Positions 23,417 through 35,828 of a stretch of DNA of 64,000 nt are shown piece after piece. The stretch lies in contig OX243811.1 of the NCBI GenBank assembly GCA_945859605.1, forward strand, positions 60,896,116 to 60,960,115. The letters run 5' to 3'. Position 1 is the first letter of the stretch. The number at the start of each line of letters is the position of its first letter. Position numbers and translations under genes: made by a program. The stretch comes from Lumbricus rubellus (Eukaryota > Annelida > Clitellata > Crassiclitellata > Lumbricidae). Below the pieces are notes generated by a model. It saw only the letters and a list, made by a program, of their open reading frames with translations, was not told where the DNA came from and did no database searches.

Positions 23417-24136
23417 TCTATATAAATAAAAATGTAACTACGTTCGCACGAATCTTTGGGCGCTAGGATCTCGGTAAGTCCTGGACGGATTCTTTTCAAA
23501 GTTAATATAGGCGCGGGTTTGCATAATGCTTTTTTGCTAAAATCTTTCACAACAAAAAACAACTTTCACTTCGATTCGACCGATTCCGAGTTGAATATGC
23601 GCTATATGAACCTTGCGGAACCACCATTTTGAAATGCGACGCATTTTTGCCAAGGCATATAGACGGTTTGAATTTGAACTCAGAATCGGTCGAATCGAAG
23701 TGAAAGTTGTTTCCTATCGGTCGAATCGAAGTGAAAGTTGTTTTTTGTTGCAAATTCGACCGTTTTCAACACATACGCCCGTCGATAAGCTTTGCCTTCC
23801 AATTCGGGCGCGTTTCAAATGGTGGTTCAAATGCATGTGTGTTCCGTTTATGTAGCGCATTTCAAAACATTCCATTGCGGCCTTTTTGCTGAAGCGTTTC
23901 AGGGCGCTATCCGCGTCGCTATCGGAAGGGACGGTGTGAGAGAGGAAAGGAGGGGAGCGAGACGAAGAGGAAGGGGAGAGATGGAGGATGCAGGCAGGGG
24001 AGGGGGAGTGGATGGCAGGGGAGGGGAGGGGAGGGGAGGGGGAGGGGGAGGGGGAAAGGGGGAGATGAAATGGAGGTAGGGAGGGATGGTTGGATGCTCT
24101 TTTCAGCCACAGCAACGCGTGGCCGGGTTCAGCTAG
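23417..24136 (+). mobile_element. Non-autonomous Helitron
   Basis: The 5' end TCTATATAAATAAAAATG follows an A, and the phrase CTGGACGGATTCTTTTCAAA is typical of Helitron 5' regions. The 3' end has GC-rich sequence (GCAACGCGTGGCCGGG) then CTAG followed by T, matching the A|TC...CTRR|T rule. No Rep/helicase frame. It contains inverted copies of CACTTCGATTCGACCGAT (about 23567-23745) and a GGGGA-rich run (about 23935-24080). Confidence 0.75.
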
Positions 24137-24242
24137 TTTATAATAGCATCGCAATCAATTAGGCCTGCACACAGAATTTGCATAAAACTAAACGAATAGG
24201 CCTACCTGCTGCAATAAACGTCAAGCATTTTATTATGAAGAG

Positions 24243-24818
24243 CAGTGCTTAAAGTGTAAAAAAGAAGTGTCAGGACGCTAGCGTATTGTAATTTGTCGTC
24301 AGTGGCGGCGCGGAAGGCGCGAAGTCGCGAGTGTCGAAGGCACGAAGCCCGTCCCAACTTTAGGGGGTCTGGGGGAGCGTCGTAAGCGGGGTCTGGGGCG
24401 GAGCCCCAGCGACCAGCGCATTTTGGCTGTGTCGACCTCAAATGGAGCCATTTTTAGGCTCTTGTTTGCCAGAAATTTGTAAACGATAAAGTCGCGAAAA
24501 CTTCAAGAATAAGTCGTTTTTCAGTGTCGCAAGCTACCAGGATAACAAAAGAAATAAAAATGTTATTGTAAAAGAGAAAGGTTTTGTCTTTACCGTAAGC
24601 TGCCTCAGCGGGGTCTGGGGCGGAGCCCCAGCGACCAGCGCATTTTGGGCTGTGTCGACCTCAAATGGAGCCATTTTTAGGCAGTCATGGACGGCGTCCA
24701 TGCAGTCATGGACGACCGTCCTGGCAGTGCTGGCCAAATAAGTCATAGGACGGCGTCCTACCTCGAAAATAAGTGCCAGGACGCCGTCCATGACCGTCCT
24801 GCCACACTTTAAGCCATG
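24243..24818. mobile_element. hAT-type element (576 bp) with internal duplication
   Basis: Imperfect inverted ends share GCTTAAAGTGT, and a perfect 8-bp duplication ATGAAGAG flanks it (24235-24242, 24819-24826). Inside, a ~70-bp GC-rich block (GGGTCTGGGGCGGAGCCCCA and following) is repeated at about 24389-24458 and 24609-24680. The short palindromes CATGGACGGCGTCCATG and TAGGACGGCGTCCTA follow. Confidence 0.8.
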
Positions 24819-24826
24819 ATGAAGAG

Positions 24827-26038
24827 GTGATTTCTTATAGATGCTTATGATACTCTGAAATCCACTTTTAGCCACGGTTGGGTCTTGAGCACCTCTGAGT
24901 AGATTAGTCTACATGCAGACCAGGCAACACCACTTCCAGCGCTCACTTAACCTCCATCAATATTATTATTATTCACTCTATTTTATTTATTATTTTTTTC
25001 TGAACCAAACAAACATAATACAATTATGGCAGTGAACATAATACTTTAATATAATTTGGTTAATAAGGGGAGACCGAAGGGATCGACAATCCCGCTAAGA
25101 GGGCCACCCATTAATCATGTAAAATATATAATGAAATACACAATAGCATATGACAGCAAATGCAGGAAAACAAAGATCACTAGGGAGAAAAAACTTAATT
25201 ATGCAATCGACAAATACAGTTTAAGTGATCTCTTGAGACTACTCTACTTCTACCGATGCAAATTTTAGTTGAAAAAGAACAGCTAGCTCAAGAGAAGCAG
25301 ACAGTGCCAGTGTGAGGACTTGATAAAGACATCGTAGAGCAATCTCACTATTTATAATTTTATTAAAAAAATAACTTTTGGTTCAAGTCTCTCTCTCAAC
25401 GTGCTCCTCCACGCCCTCTTTTTTTCCCTTCCACCATCCGGTATTCATGTCAACGCCTTCTTTGCCGGTCTTTACCCTACTTCTTTTTCTCTCAACTGTA
25501 ACAGTTATCTCCAGATTCTCCGACCCCGCCATCCTCAGGACCTCCTCGTTGCGGATGTGATCCCTCCATGATTTAGTTCAAGTAGGTCTACATAATACAA
25601 TAATACATTATATAAACAAGACTAACAAAAAATGTCCTGACAAAGTTAAATGATCACTATTAGAAGCTATTCAGAAATATTTAAATGCAAACCCATTCAA
25701 GAATAGGGTAATAGAGATATGGAATAGTGCAACCTAAATAAAATTGTCTTTGCTCTTTAATGTTAAACAGTCATGATTGTTCACAATATTCATAAAACAG
25801 AAACATCGAGAAACGGTTATTAGGCCTAAGCTATATAGGCTACGGTAAACTTCAAGTACTTTATTCTAATGCATCTTTTTACATTGGTTTCTGTAGAAAA
25901 TTATAACTGTTTATAATAGGCTCCTACCCTCAATGAAATAACCGGTTTATGAAAAGAAAACGATTTAAATTGTTGTGTGATAAATAGATGAAGCGCCATT
26001 AATCAGTTGTCAGCGTGACAACTGAAATTTTGCTGATT
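24827..26038. other. Intergenic downstream of lectin gene 2
   Basis: AT-rich. No exon or repeat with defined ends is recognised. Confidence 0.45.
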
Positions 26039-27836
26039 TCAGTTATAAACTGTGACCTCACAAACGGGACAGAAGTTCCAAGAACACGGCAGATCATTCC
26101 ATTGGCCATCGGGTCGAATACCCATGCAATTTTCAAGTAGACCTAAGCCTAACGGGGAGCAGTTTGGTTCCTCAGGATGCCAGTTGGTGTAGCCTATGGA
26201 CAGTGCCGTCCTGTCGTCAGGTTTCCATACATATGTTGAGTTGCAACTTTCCACATTTCGTAGTTGACCACCAACCCAGAAGTATGTGCCCCAGCTCTCA
26301 ACACGTCGCGCATCAAGGTTTCTTTGGTGGCAATCTAAATATAGTACAGATATCATAAACACATAGCTGATTTGACATAATTATGGTAGGCCTACTGTTA
26401 GTGACAATATTTTCACAAGCCACACAAGCCTAGAATGTTAGGCCTCTACGATTCACGCTAGATTTCGCTTACTTCGAAGAACCTTGCAATTGCAGCCTTT
26501 TCAGTGGCTGTGAAACTGCAATCTGGTTCTGAAAGCTCCGAGTTGATATAGCTCATCTTTTAATCAAAAAGCTATGGTTGAACAGTTACAGTAGCATAAT
26601 TATGCTAATCATGTTTGCCACGCTACCGCTTATCGTCGCTCAACAATTATAGCCTATCCAGATAGACCTTCTGCGGACGGTAATAGGCTAGATCTATCTG
26701 TTAACACTCAGTCTGGATGAGAATTCGTTGAATTGAGCTCCACGTGTATGACTAAGCTATATGTGAGCTGGCAACTGATGGTTTATATCCAAATTTCTTA
26801 GCATTGGTGTGTAGAACCTTCTCGTCCAGATGACCATTTATGTTACGTAAACCTGCGCAGATGGTCTGATTAGTTTGTCTCTTGAAATAATATTGCACCA
26901 AAGCCTAAGGTTTCAAATGAAACTTACAATAGGCCTAGGCCTACTTGACACTTTCTCAAAGCTTTAATATTGAATAACGCCTTCAAATAGATATATGTCA
27001 CAACGAAATAACCTTTATGGGTAGGTCCTGATTAACAAATGTGGAGGCCCTTTTCAGTAAAACTGTGGGCCCAACCTTACAGAATCACGATACAAGGACA
27101 CACCAAATGTGTCATATTCAACAAATCAACATTCGTTTTTTTATTAATTCGTTCCTTCTTTTTTCAAAATATCAGTTAGGTCTTTTAGTATTCCAATGTA
27201 GTGTTAAAGCAGCGGTTCCCAACCCGTGGCCCGCGGGCCAAAAGTGGCCCGCCAGGCCTCAAAAAATGGCCCGCCAGGCCTCAAAAGTGGCCCTCGTTTC
27301 TCAAAGAATTAACAAAAATGTATGATAAAAATGACGATTTTAACAGGATAGAACACATAATTATTATCTATTAAAAATTATTTAATTTTGAAATTTATAA
27401 ATAGCATCAAGCATTGTTTAAAAATCAATAATGACAATTTTATATACTTTTAGTTAACTAAATTTTGGCCTTCTGGCCCCCTAATGTCCTTCAACTAAGA
27501 AAAAGTGGCCCTCGTGTCCTCAAACTTAGAAAAAGTGGCCCTTGGGTCAAAAAAGGTTGGGAACCACTGTGTTAAAGCATGGGCCTAGCCTACATCTCTT
27601 ACGGTTTAAGAATATTAGAAAATTAGAGTGATTTGTGATCAGACATACTTTGTGACCTGGGCATAGCCAGGGCACTCGTGCAAGTAAACAGCGCAAATGC
27701 GGTTTATGCCCCAAATAGAATCTTAGCAGAGAAACATTCTCGCAGTCTTGTGGCAGTGCAACGACCAGGCCAACGGGTTTTTCCAGGGCTTTTCCCTGAT
27801 TTTGACTTGCGATAGTGCCGCCACAGATTGCAAGCT

Positions 27837-27927
<91 letters not shown>

Positions 27928-30900
27928 ACACATAGGCCTACAGGGCCGGATTAAGCAATGTCGGGGCCCTGTTCGGGAATTTTTGTGGGGGCCCTGTTCG
28001 GGAATTTTTTTGCGGAATTTTTTTTTTAAAATTCGGGAAAATTATACCATTTAACCGTTTCATTCGCGAAAAAAAGTTGATGACCTTTTTTTTAGTCATC
28101 CGCCGAAATTTTTCGGAAAATCGTACCATTTCATCCGCCAAAAATTTGCTGAAAATTTTTTCCCCACACATTTGTGGGGCCCCTAAAGTGTGGGGCCCCT
28201 GTTCCGCGGAACATGTTGAACATGCCTTAATCCGGCCCTGTAGGCCTATATATATAACTTGCGGTTATCAATATATATTCAATCAATCAGTCAAGATTAT
28301 TCTTTGCAACCAATTCTAACAGTTATTTAAAAAGAGCAAAAGACACGAATTAGAAATATGATGATAATTATTACAGCTGGCCTATTGGCAACAATGGGAG
28401 GACCCAAAAGGGATCAGAGTCCCGCTGAGTACATGTAGCGATTATAACGTGCTATATATAGACCTATAATTCATCGCTTCCGATAAAATAATTCATTGTT
28501 AAAAACGTGAGATAATTAATCAGACCAGTAATAGACCTAATTAACTTAAAAAGAAAAGAAAATGATAGTGTCCATAATAATTACAGTGACGCAATTTCAT
28601 AATGCGTCGAATCTAATAAATTATGAGCTGCGATCGAATGATGTAGGCCTGGGCCTATTAAATGTTTAAATGTTTAAATGATCAATTAAAACTGATAGGC
28701 TAGCGCTCAGGCTACTAGCATAATGCTAGTAGCATTTCTGGCTAACTTTGAGATCAATCTGCCTGGCAATGGAAAGTCCAATAAGGGCCTCCACACATGT
28801 TCAAAATCTGCATAAATTATATAATATGTTAAAATCAGAGGTTTCGAATAATTTCACAATTATTTTGTTCTGAAATTTTTACTAATTTTTACTATTGCAA
28901 CGAACAATGATAATAAATAGGCCTATTCATATCGCATGTGTTGGATCCCTGTTCGGCCGAACATGTTGAACATGCCTTAACCCGGCCCTGCTTATGGGTG
29001 TGTGTATTATTAAATAGGCTTAGAACTTTACAAAACTAATTATGTTAAAGAACTACCAGGCTAAGTGCAGAAAAGCAACATGAAACGACAGGCTATCTTA
29101 CCATAATTTAGAATTATCTTGCTAATGATTTGCTGCTCTAGAGCCCCGTTGATGACGGCCAGATGAGCGTCCTTGTGCAGGTTTCGGCATCTCTGCTGCG
29201 CGGTGCTCCAGCTCACAGCCGGCATGAGAACAGCGTAGCATTTTGGAAATGCATTGACAGAGAAATTGAAGCCATTTGGGCATCGTGAGCTAAAACAGAA
29301 TGAAATAAAAACTTGTGCAAGAGCAGTCTCAGTAGAATAGGCCTAACCTTTGCGGAAAGCCGACACTAAAAGGACTGAAGCTGGGCGGACAAGTTATGTG
29401 ATTATGCATACGAGTAAGAAAGAGACGTTCAAGGACAGTGAAAATGTAGCCTAACTGAGGTTGGAGTTGATTTTGAAGTTAATTTTTCTAATTTTTTTTA
29501 TTTATTCGGTAACCATTAAAATTATATCAGAACAAAAATATAAACAAGTTAGGCTACTGAGTCAGTGATAATTATAAACCTCGTTACACCGGGGGGCCTT
29601 CTATGGGTCATGTTGTTCCTAGACTTTGGAATGTCTGGATTGTGCCTTCGAGCTTGGTCGATGCATGAAGATAGACAATCTGTTCTTGATCACTTAGGTC
29701 TGCGACATGACTTTGTGGCGTCTCCTCGTTCTCCAGTGCACGTCAATCGCTAGGCTTATATTACATCGGTGTCCGGACAATTTCGGAACGGACAATTCGG
29801 ACCGGATAATTCGGAGACGGCAATTCGAAATTGACAATTCTGAGTCTGACAAATCGGAACCGACAATTCAGACTCGAATAATTCTGATCCTTTGACGTTT
29901 TATGCCTGTCAGTCTGGTTTCACATTAGGCCTATTAGCCTAGTTATTTAACTTTCAAAAAAAAGTAAAATCATTCGCTTGATTTCTTCGATGATTTAGCA
30001 GCAGTAGGCCTAATGGGATTCCCACTTTAAGCTAGATTTACATCATTCCTTGCTTTAGACCAGATTTACACTACTCCAAAATGAGACCAGATTTAGGCTA
30101 CACCAATTCATTTATGAGAACAGATCACGTCGATTCATACAAATATTATGAAGACAGATTTACCCTAAGTGCTGCTTTGGAGCTATTTTGGACATAGCCT
30201 AAACCTACTTAGGCTATTGTCGGAAATATAAAAGATCCAAAAGGTCAAAGAGCAAAACTCGAAAAGGTTCCAGAACAAGTTCAAAGTGAATGGGCTAACG
30301 TAGGCTAGATCACAAACGCATTGGCAGACAGACTTAGACCTAGGCTGTTACCACAAAGACCGAGAGACACGAAAAAGCGCTATAGCCTATAGTTTATAAA
30401 AATGATTGATTGATTGAAATACGCAAAATACTTGATTATAACACGGTATTAACACCGCGTGCAAAACAGACACTTTACTTGTTATTTTTCACACTTCACT
30501 ATTGAAACTCCTTTTTCGATGACATCGACTCTTTTCATGTAGCCTATGTAGGCTTAAAACCCGAGCAGAGTTTTTAAGAAATCCCAAACACCACCTCATA
30601 GAATGATCTGATACTAAATTCTCTCAACCCATCCATTGCAAAATCGTAATTGGCCTATTAGACTATAGGTTGTGTAACAATCTACTATACCCTGAAATTC
30701 CCGAAAAGTTGACTGTTGAAGCAAAAGGCGTCATTACTGAAATCACACTAGGCCAGGGGTGTCAAACCTTTTTCAGTGGCGGGCCAGTTTGAACTTCTTC
30801 TAACAAGTGGCGGGCCAGTGTGAACATTTTCTAGCAAGTGGCGGGCCAGGGTGTCAAAGCTCCTGAGCAAAATTGGGTAGTGATCCGAGAGGGAGCTCCG

Positions 30901-31370
30901 GGCTTGGTCAGCCAATTCCCAGAAAAGTCCAAATATTGCGAAAAGATCTTGATTAAATGTCCACTTTTCGCTTCTTATTAAATTTTGACAACATTTAAAG
31001 TAATTTTTTAATCTTTAGGGAAGGCTCCGCGGGCCAGAAAAAAATTGTCGGCGGGCCAGAAATGGCCCGCGGGCCAGCTCTTTGACACCCCTGCACTAGG
31101 CTAATTATACAAGTCTAATAAATCAATTGAATATAGCTACCCAGGCAGTTTCTGACGTTCGACTGGATCATTCCGACCAACGATTTGAGTTTTAAGATTC
31201 TGAAATTCTGATTGAATGCTTTTGGCTAAATCAGATAACGCGCTACTGAAATACTTGTCGTCTTTGTCATTGACGCAGTCACCAATGGTAGTTTGCCCTT
31301 TGACAAAATGGTTGCCAAAATTCATTTTTAGCAGTAGCAGACTCAAGACAGCGAAAGAAGACTTTGCCAT
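26039..31370 (-). CDS. C-type lectin gene 2 (complete, three exons, EPN type)
   Basis: Exon 1 is 31141-31370: ATG at 31370, signal peptide (MAKSSFAVLSLLLLKM), short stalk, donor GG|GTAGCT in phase 2. Exon 2 is 29102-29289: acceptor ctgttttag, RCPNGFNFSV, KCYAVL, W.TAQQRC and LAVINGALEQ, donor G|GTAAGA in phase 1. Exon 3 is 26039-26334: acceptor tatatttag, FWVGGQLRN, NWHPEEPNC, QWNDLPCSW and CPVCE, stop at 26039. The phases join cleanly, giving one secreted C-type lectin domain of about 240 residues in total. EPN and WND are the Ca2+/sugar-binding motifs of mannose-type CTLDs, so calcium-dependent glycan binding, for example in innate defence, is the likely role. The TTG/GTG codons upstream of the ATG are not used. 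Two introns host several transposons. Confidence 0.88.
26335..27201. other. Lectin gene 2 intron 2, left part
   Basis: No recognised feature. AT-rich, with TAGGCCTA words. Confidence 0.45.
27210..27569. mobile_element. hAT-type non-autonomous element (360 bp)
   Basis: Ends CAGCGGTTCCCAACC and GGTTGGGAACCACTG, with a perfect 8-bp duplication TGTTAAAG (27202-27209, 27570-27577). Internal GTGGCCC words repeat. It lies in lectin gene 2 intron 2. Confidence 0.93.
27840..27932. repeat. CA dinucleotide microsatellite
   Basis: About 85 bp of (CA)n, abutting a hAT element whose target duplication begins at 27933. Confidence 0.97.
27941..28240. mobile_element. hAT-type element (300 bp) inserted at TAGGCCTA
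   Basis: Perfect 15-bp inverted ends CAGGGCCGGATTAAG / CTTAATCCGGCCCTG. The 8-bp target duplication is TAGGCCTA (27933-27940, 28241-28248), the over-represented word of this genome. A module with a T8 run is at 28076-28103. Confidence 0.93.
28249..28946. other. Lectin gene 2 intron 2, middle
   Basis: AT-rich with no recognised feature. The small inverted pair TAGCATAATGCTA lies near 28720. Confidence 0.4.
28948..28990 (+). mobile_element. Right-end remnant of the 27941 hAT family
   Basis: The sequence CGAACATGTTGAACATGCC followed by TTAACCCGGCCCTG matches 28207-28240 and ends in the same terminus. The left part is absent. Confidence 0.75.
29773..29892. repeat. 14-15 bp minisatellite, about eight degenerate copies
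   Basis: Units of the type GGACAATTCGGAAC repeat with 20-30% variation. It lies in lectin gene 2 intron 1. Confidence 0.8.
29893..30745. other. Lectin gene 2 intron 1, middle
   Basis: A few loose repeats of ACCAGATTTA occur at about 30040-30165. Nothing else is recognised. Confidence 0.4.
30754..31093. mobile_element. hAT-type non-autonomous element (340 bp)
   Basis: Ends CAGGGGTGTCAAAC / TTTGACACCCCTG, with a perfect 8-bp duplication CACTAGGC (30746-30753, 31094-31101). It contains GGCGGGCCAG words repeated in direct and inverted orientation. It ends 47 bases before the donor of lectin gene 2 exon 1. Confidence 0.93.
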
Positions 31371-31935
31371 TCTCACAACTAAGGTCTAAAGAAGCTTCGT
31401 AGAAGAATTGGATGAACTTCCACAGAACTGTGACAAGCATTCGCTGAGCAAACGCACTCTAGGCCTACATGTCCACTTAAACCGTATAGCCTGCTCACCG
31501 TTTATTTTATGTTTCGAACTGTCCAATGGCAGTCGTGTGCTTAGTCGCACCTACAATAATTGGGGTGGAATAGCCTACACTTTACAAAGGGACCAGTGTC
31601 CGTAGCCTATAGGCCTACGTGCAATTATTGTGCTTACCAATAATGTCTGATGTCATCAGCAATTATAGTAGTAGACCCCATTCTAAATGCAGACCATGCA
31701 ATCCATGCATGCATTCACATGGTGATGCGACCAAACACGCAGAGCTAATAAATCACGAGTCCGCATGCGTAATTAAGACGTCCATTTGAATTAGGCCTAA
31801 TTTTGCTCTACGCACACAGGTTTTAATAATTATTATGATATACGACCATGTGGCATAAAAGCTCAGCAAATCGGGGATCTCTAATGTCCAGGATATAACA
31901 TTGATAGCGGAAAGTATTCAAAACATGAGCTGGGA
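31371..31935. other. Upstream region of lectin gene 2
   Basis: Expected to hold the promoter. No clear TATA box near the start codon; an AT-rich CATAAAATAA on the minus strand near 31500 is a weak candidate. Confidence 0.35.
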
Positions 31936-31943
31936 TTTGAAGG

Positions 31944-32220
31944 CAAGGCCGTAGACAGGGGGGTGTTTTGGGTGTTTGAACACCCCCCCCCCCCCAAATG
32001 AAAAATGCAGAAAAAATCTATTGCATTTTCTAGTTTGTGATGCAAAAACCATGAAACAAAGCCATGAAAACACCCCTCGAAATTAAATAATAGATAAAAT
32101 TTCGATCTGAAAATGGAAGTTGATGACTAGAAAAAGGTCATCAGAAATTTTTGCGGCCATGGAATTTTTTCCCCAATATTCAGAAACACCCCCCGAAATA
32201 AAATCCTGGCTATGGCCTTG
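31944..32220. mobile_element. hAT-type non-autonomous element (277 bp)
   Basis: Imperfect inverted ends CAAGGCCGTAG / CTATGGCCTTG and a perfect 8-bp duplication TTTGAAGG (31936-31943, 32221-32228). It holds a module at 32119-32143 and a C-rich run at 31982-31996. Confidence 0.9.
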
Positions 32221-32508
32221 TTTGAAGGCTATTAGACGCGAAGTCTGGAAGACATTTGAGAAACTTGATGTAGGTCTACCTACGATTTGCGACTTGTAGG
32301 CCAACTGAGTTGGTTGCGAAATAAAATGTTCATCATCATCGTCGTAGTCATCATCATCATCGTCATCAAGACTTAGTTATGCTATAATATTATGTTAGGA
32401 AATCGTAAGCTATAGGCCTATATGAGAATAAAAATAATATAAAATTATATAAAATTATAAAATGACGAAAGGAAACGGACCCCAGCGTTTAGATGTTTTT
32501 GGCTGAAC

Positions 32509-32922
32509 ATGGTCGTAGTTTGTCAGAGGCTGCCAAAAAGGCACAGATTCAGGTTTTTATCGTGAAAATGGTATCTTTTCACGGACTTAGGCTAGCTTTC
32601 CCCCTCCCAAGAAGCTCTAGCTAGAGTCTAGACAGATAATTCTTCGGGGAAAATGGCTCTTTTCACGAAACTTTCATCAAATGGCTAAGCAAATTAAGTT
32701 TCTCAACTTTTTGGCCCGGGAAAAAGTAAGTTTTTCCGGAGATTTGAAACCGATCGAATGACTAAAAAAGGTCATCAATTTTTCGGACCGAAAAAATATT
32801 GTCGGCGCTTCTCGTTCTGGACCAAGTCTCTGCCCCCAAAAGTCCATGTTATTTTTAGCTCCCCCGAACGTAACCAAACCCCGCCCTTGGGGCTGAAATT
32901 TCAAAGCTGTAGAGCCCTGTAT
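32509..32922. mobile_element. Degenerate hAT-like sequence(s) without clear duplications
   Basis: The left part (32509-32600) is related to 55758-55845 through CGTAGTTT.TCAGAGGCTG and following. The right end GTAGAGCCCTG resembles a hAT terminus. A module is at 32756-32778. I could not find matching ends or a target duplication. Confidence 0.45.
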
Positions 32923-33544
32923 AATGGTTTGCCAATCATAATTAGGCCTATAGGCTACAATGATTCACGCTTCCTTTCTCCAAACATTTGCAGGGATGAT
33001 CAATAATTGATCATGTCGGTTGTCAGCCTTAGCCAAGCGGATTCATTTTAATTAAAGTAGGCCTAGCCTATATTTTGAAGAGGTCTGAAACAACAGGCAT
33101 ATCAATACCTTTATCTCTTAAATTGGGGCGAGGCTGCAAAAGTCCAGAGTAGCCTATCAATAACCTTTTGCAAATCGGCAATTATTATCATCCTGTTCGT
33201 CATAATCATCATCTTCATCATCATCAATATTATTGTTCAGCATCATAATTATGTACGGACTCAACACTGCATTTGGTATAGTGATAAACATATTATTTTG
33301 GTGATGGTTTTGAAACTATCCGCATGAAGTTGCTCAAACTGGGGAAATAATCCATTGCAATGGTCAACAGGTTGTTTGTTTAATGGTAGGCCTAGGTTAT
33401 AGGCTAATTATTATGTCTACAACCCTACACATAGCCTATTTTTCCTGCTATAAATCCTCGCGCACACAGTCAGCATTCGGTTATTTAATGATAGAATAAC
33501 ATCAACATTGTAATTGTAGCCTAATAATTTGTATTGTAGGCTAT

Positions 33545-33900
33545 ATTGTATTGTAGGCTATCTATAAATTTATAAAGCGCCTCTCACAGTGCACACCAAT
33601 AAGCTGAGGCGCTCCCAGTAGGCCTACATTAGACCAAGAGAGCCACCAGTTAATATGGAAGAACGCGTTGAAGGAGGAAGCTGGTTCCACATTCCACAAT
33701 GCCGGGCCAGTGAGAGCAAAGGCACGCATTTTAGCCAAGACAGTCCTAGCTCGCGGGACGAAGAGATTCATGCCGATCAAAGGAGCGTAGCGGGCGAAGA
33801 GAAGTGGCCGAGGTCGGCAGATGGAAGAGGTCACAAAGGTACTTGGGAGCTTGGCGGCTCGGCCAGTACAGGACCGGCAAATTAGCCTAATGTCAGAACC
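33545..33900 (-). mobile_element. L2/CR1-type LINE fragment
   Basis: On the minus strand it reads NLFVPRARTVLAKMRAFALT followed by GPALWN, the ORF2 C-terminal tail, and ends near 33565 in the GGCGCTTTATAA-type 3' end. Related fragments are at 7849-8110, 39055-39560 and 63098-63240. Confidence 0.75.
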
Positions 33901-34640
33901 TTAAGTTGTATCCGAGCAATAAGGGGAAGCCTACTTAGGCTAGGCCTAAAAGTCAGAGAGCGAGCAATTAATGATTGATGAGCTGATTTATGCAGTAAAA
34001 TTTTAGTCTGTGTGAGGCAATAGGCCTACAACACCTAAAGAAAGCTTTATTCAAAAATTATATTGATAAAGGACGTGTCACTAAAGTTCCTGAGTAGGCT
34101 AGGCGAAGTAAGAAAACAGTTAGGCCTACAATAGTCGTCGGAATTCCCCCACAAGCACTGTAGGCTACACGCTTATCAACATCCGTCTGTTTTGGAGTGG
34201 TTGAAAATGTATAAGCCTAATTGATGTCATTAGATGATGAATAAAATACGCACAATTGAAGTGTAGGCCTATCGCATTAGGCCTACTGTGGCTGATCAAT
34301 TATGTGCATGACGATAAAAATAATCAATGTGACGGCAAAGATAATCAATGTGGTCATAATTAGATCTAGGCCCACTTCAGTGTTGGAACCGTGACTTCCG
34401 CGTCAGCGCAAACCTTTTTTGTTGAAACGAGACAAGTCTCCGTTAACTTTGCAAACCAGGAATGATCATATTCGTCGTCGTAACCTCCCTCCCTCTATAG
34501 CTGAAAGAACCTAGCGCAATACAGATTGAAGATTCATAATCGTATGACTAATCTCCAAATTTCTAGAGCATCACTCAAATGCCACGCGCAGGGCATGCAC
34601 CAGCTTATTCACGAGCGATCTCAGCATCTAACGTAGAAGG
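33901..34640. other. Intergenic, no feature seen
   Basis: AT-rich with TAGGCCTA words. No gene is recognised. Confidence 0.45.
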
Positions 34641-34648
34641 GAGTTGAT

Positions 34649-35034
34649 CAGTGGCGGCGCCAGGATTTCAGTTTTGGGGGCTGAAGCCCATGGGCGGCAA
34701 AGAATTGGTCCATAAGAATCGTGAAGGAAATTTTTCATTTAATTCGTCTAAATTTCTGATGACTTTTTAGTCATCTGGTTTAAAATCTCAAGAAAGTATG
34801 CAATACAGGCTATTTAATTTTCCCAGTCAAACAAAAGCTGAAAACCCTATTTTAAGTCGTTTGGAGGAAATCTCATGAAAATATTTAATTTTCCCTGTCC
34901 CAAAAAACCTTGTGACTTTTTAGTGGGGGGGGGGGGGGGGTAAGTCAAATATTCATGAAAATATTTCATTTTTCCTATCCCAAAAAATCTGATCACCTTT
35001 TGGGGGGGGCTTAGCCCCCCTGCCGCCGCCACTG
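34649..35034. mobile_element. hAT-type non-autonomous element (386 bp)
   Basis: Ends CAGTGGCGGCG / GCCGCCGCCACTG and a perfect 8-bp duplication GAGTTGAT (34641-34648, 35035-35042). A perfect module (GATGAC, T4, A, GTCATC) is at 34757-34776 and a degenerate one near 34911. GGGGG/CCCCC blocks flank the body. Confidence 0.93.
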
Positions 35035-35042
35035 GAGTTGAT

Positions 35043-35828
35043 CATACCAGATGAACCACAAGTCACCCAGATATGAGGCGCTATCGACTGAAGCCGCTCA
35101 TCAGTCACAGTACAGTTCATTTTGAGATGTTATTACAACAAACATTTTACCAAATTACATTGCAATACAAATTAATCTATAAGCTTAGATTGGTTAGTCA
35201 GTTGCTAGGTGAAAAGTACTTGTTGGATTTCGGATATCACAAATTAAAATTGGAAGTAGTAAGGTTTTAGGCCTTTCTAAAGGAGTTGATAAGAGTTCAA
35301 GATCTATCTCTTCCTTTAGGATATGTCTCCAACCCACTACAACTTGCTGCAGGGTATCACCTAAAAACCGTAGTAGCCTACTCTGATTTCATTAGTATGG
35401 TTTCCTTCTTTTCAATCTTTGCCCAGGTTTTAAAACAATGTAACCCTGAATCAAATTCTACACACTTCATTCAGTAACAGTAGTCTTCATTTTGACAATA
35501 CATGTAGTAAACGTGTACATCAAACCAAATATATTCTTTCACTGTTGTACGCAGTGAAAATTTGTTCAAACCAAAATAATAATTGTTTCAATAATTTGGC
35601 TATTTACTGCAACTGCAAATAAGCATAACTATGACCAATGACCATGGTGCTGTAAAAAAACAAGCATAATATTAAGCCGGTATTAAACCCAAGAAATGCA
35701 AAGATGATGAATTGATCTGCACATTATCGGCCTAACACAACTTCTGTCAACACTTCAAGGACATTCTTGGTAGGTCTATTCTCACATACACACACAGAAT
35801 AAATTGCATGTTTATGGACCGAGAAGTT
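35043..35828. other. Downstream region of HSD17B14
   Basis: Presumed 3' UTR and flank of the minus-strand gene. No further gene is seen. Confidence 0.4.

Noticed and set aside
23919..24110. Pro/Ser-rich frame on the minus strand
   Set aside because: It comes from the GGGGA-rich simple sequence inside the Helitron.
27547..27954. Cys-Val and His-Thr repeat frames
   Set aside because: Translation of the CA microsatellite.
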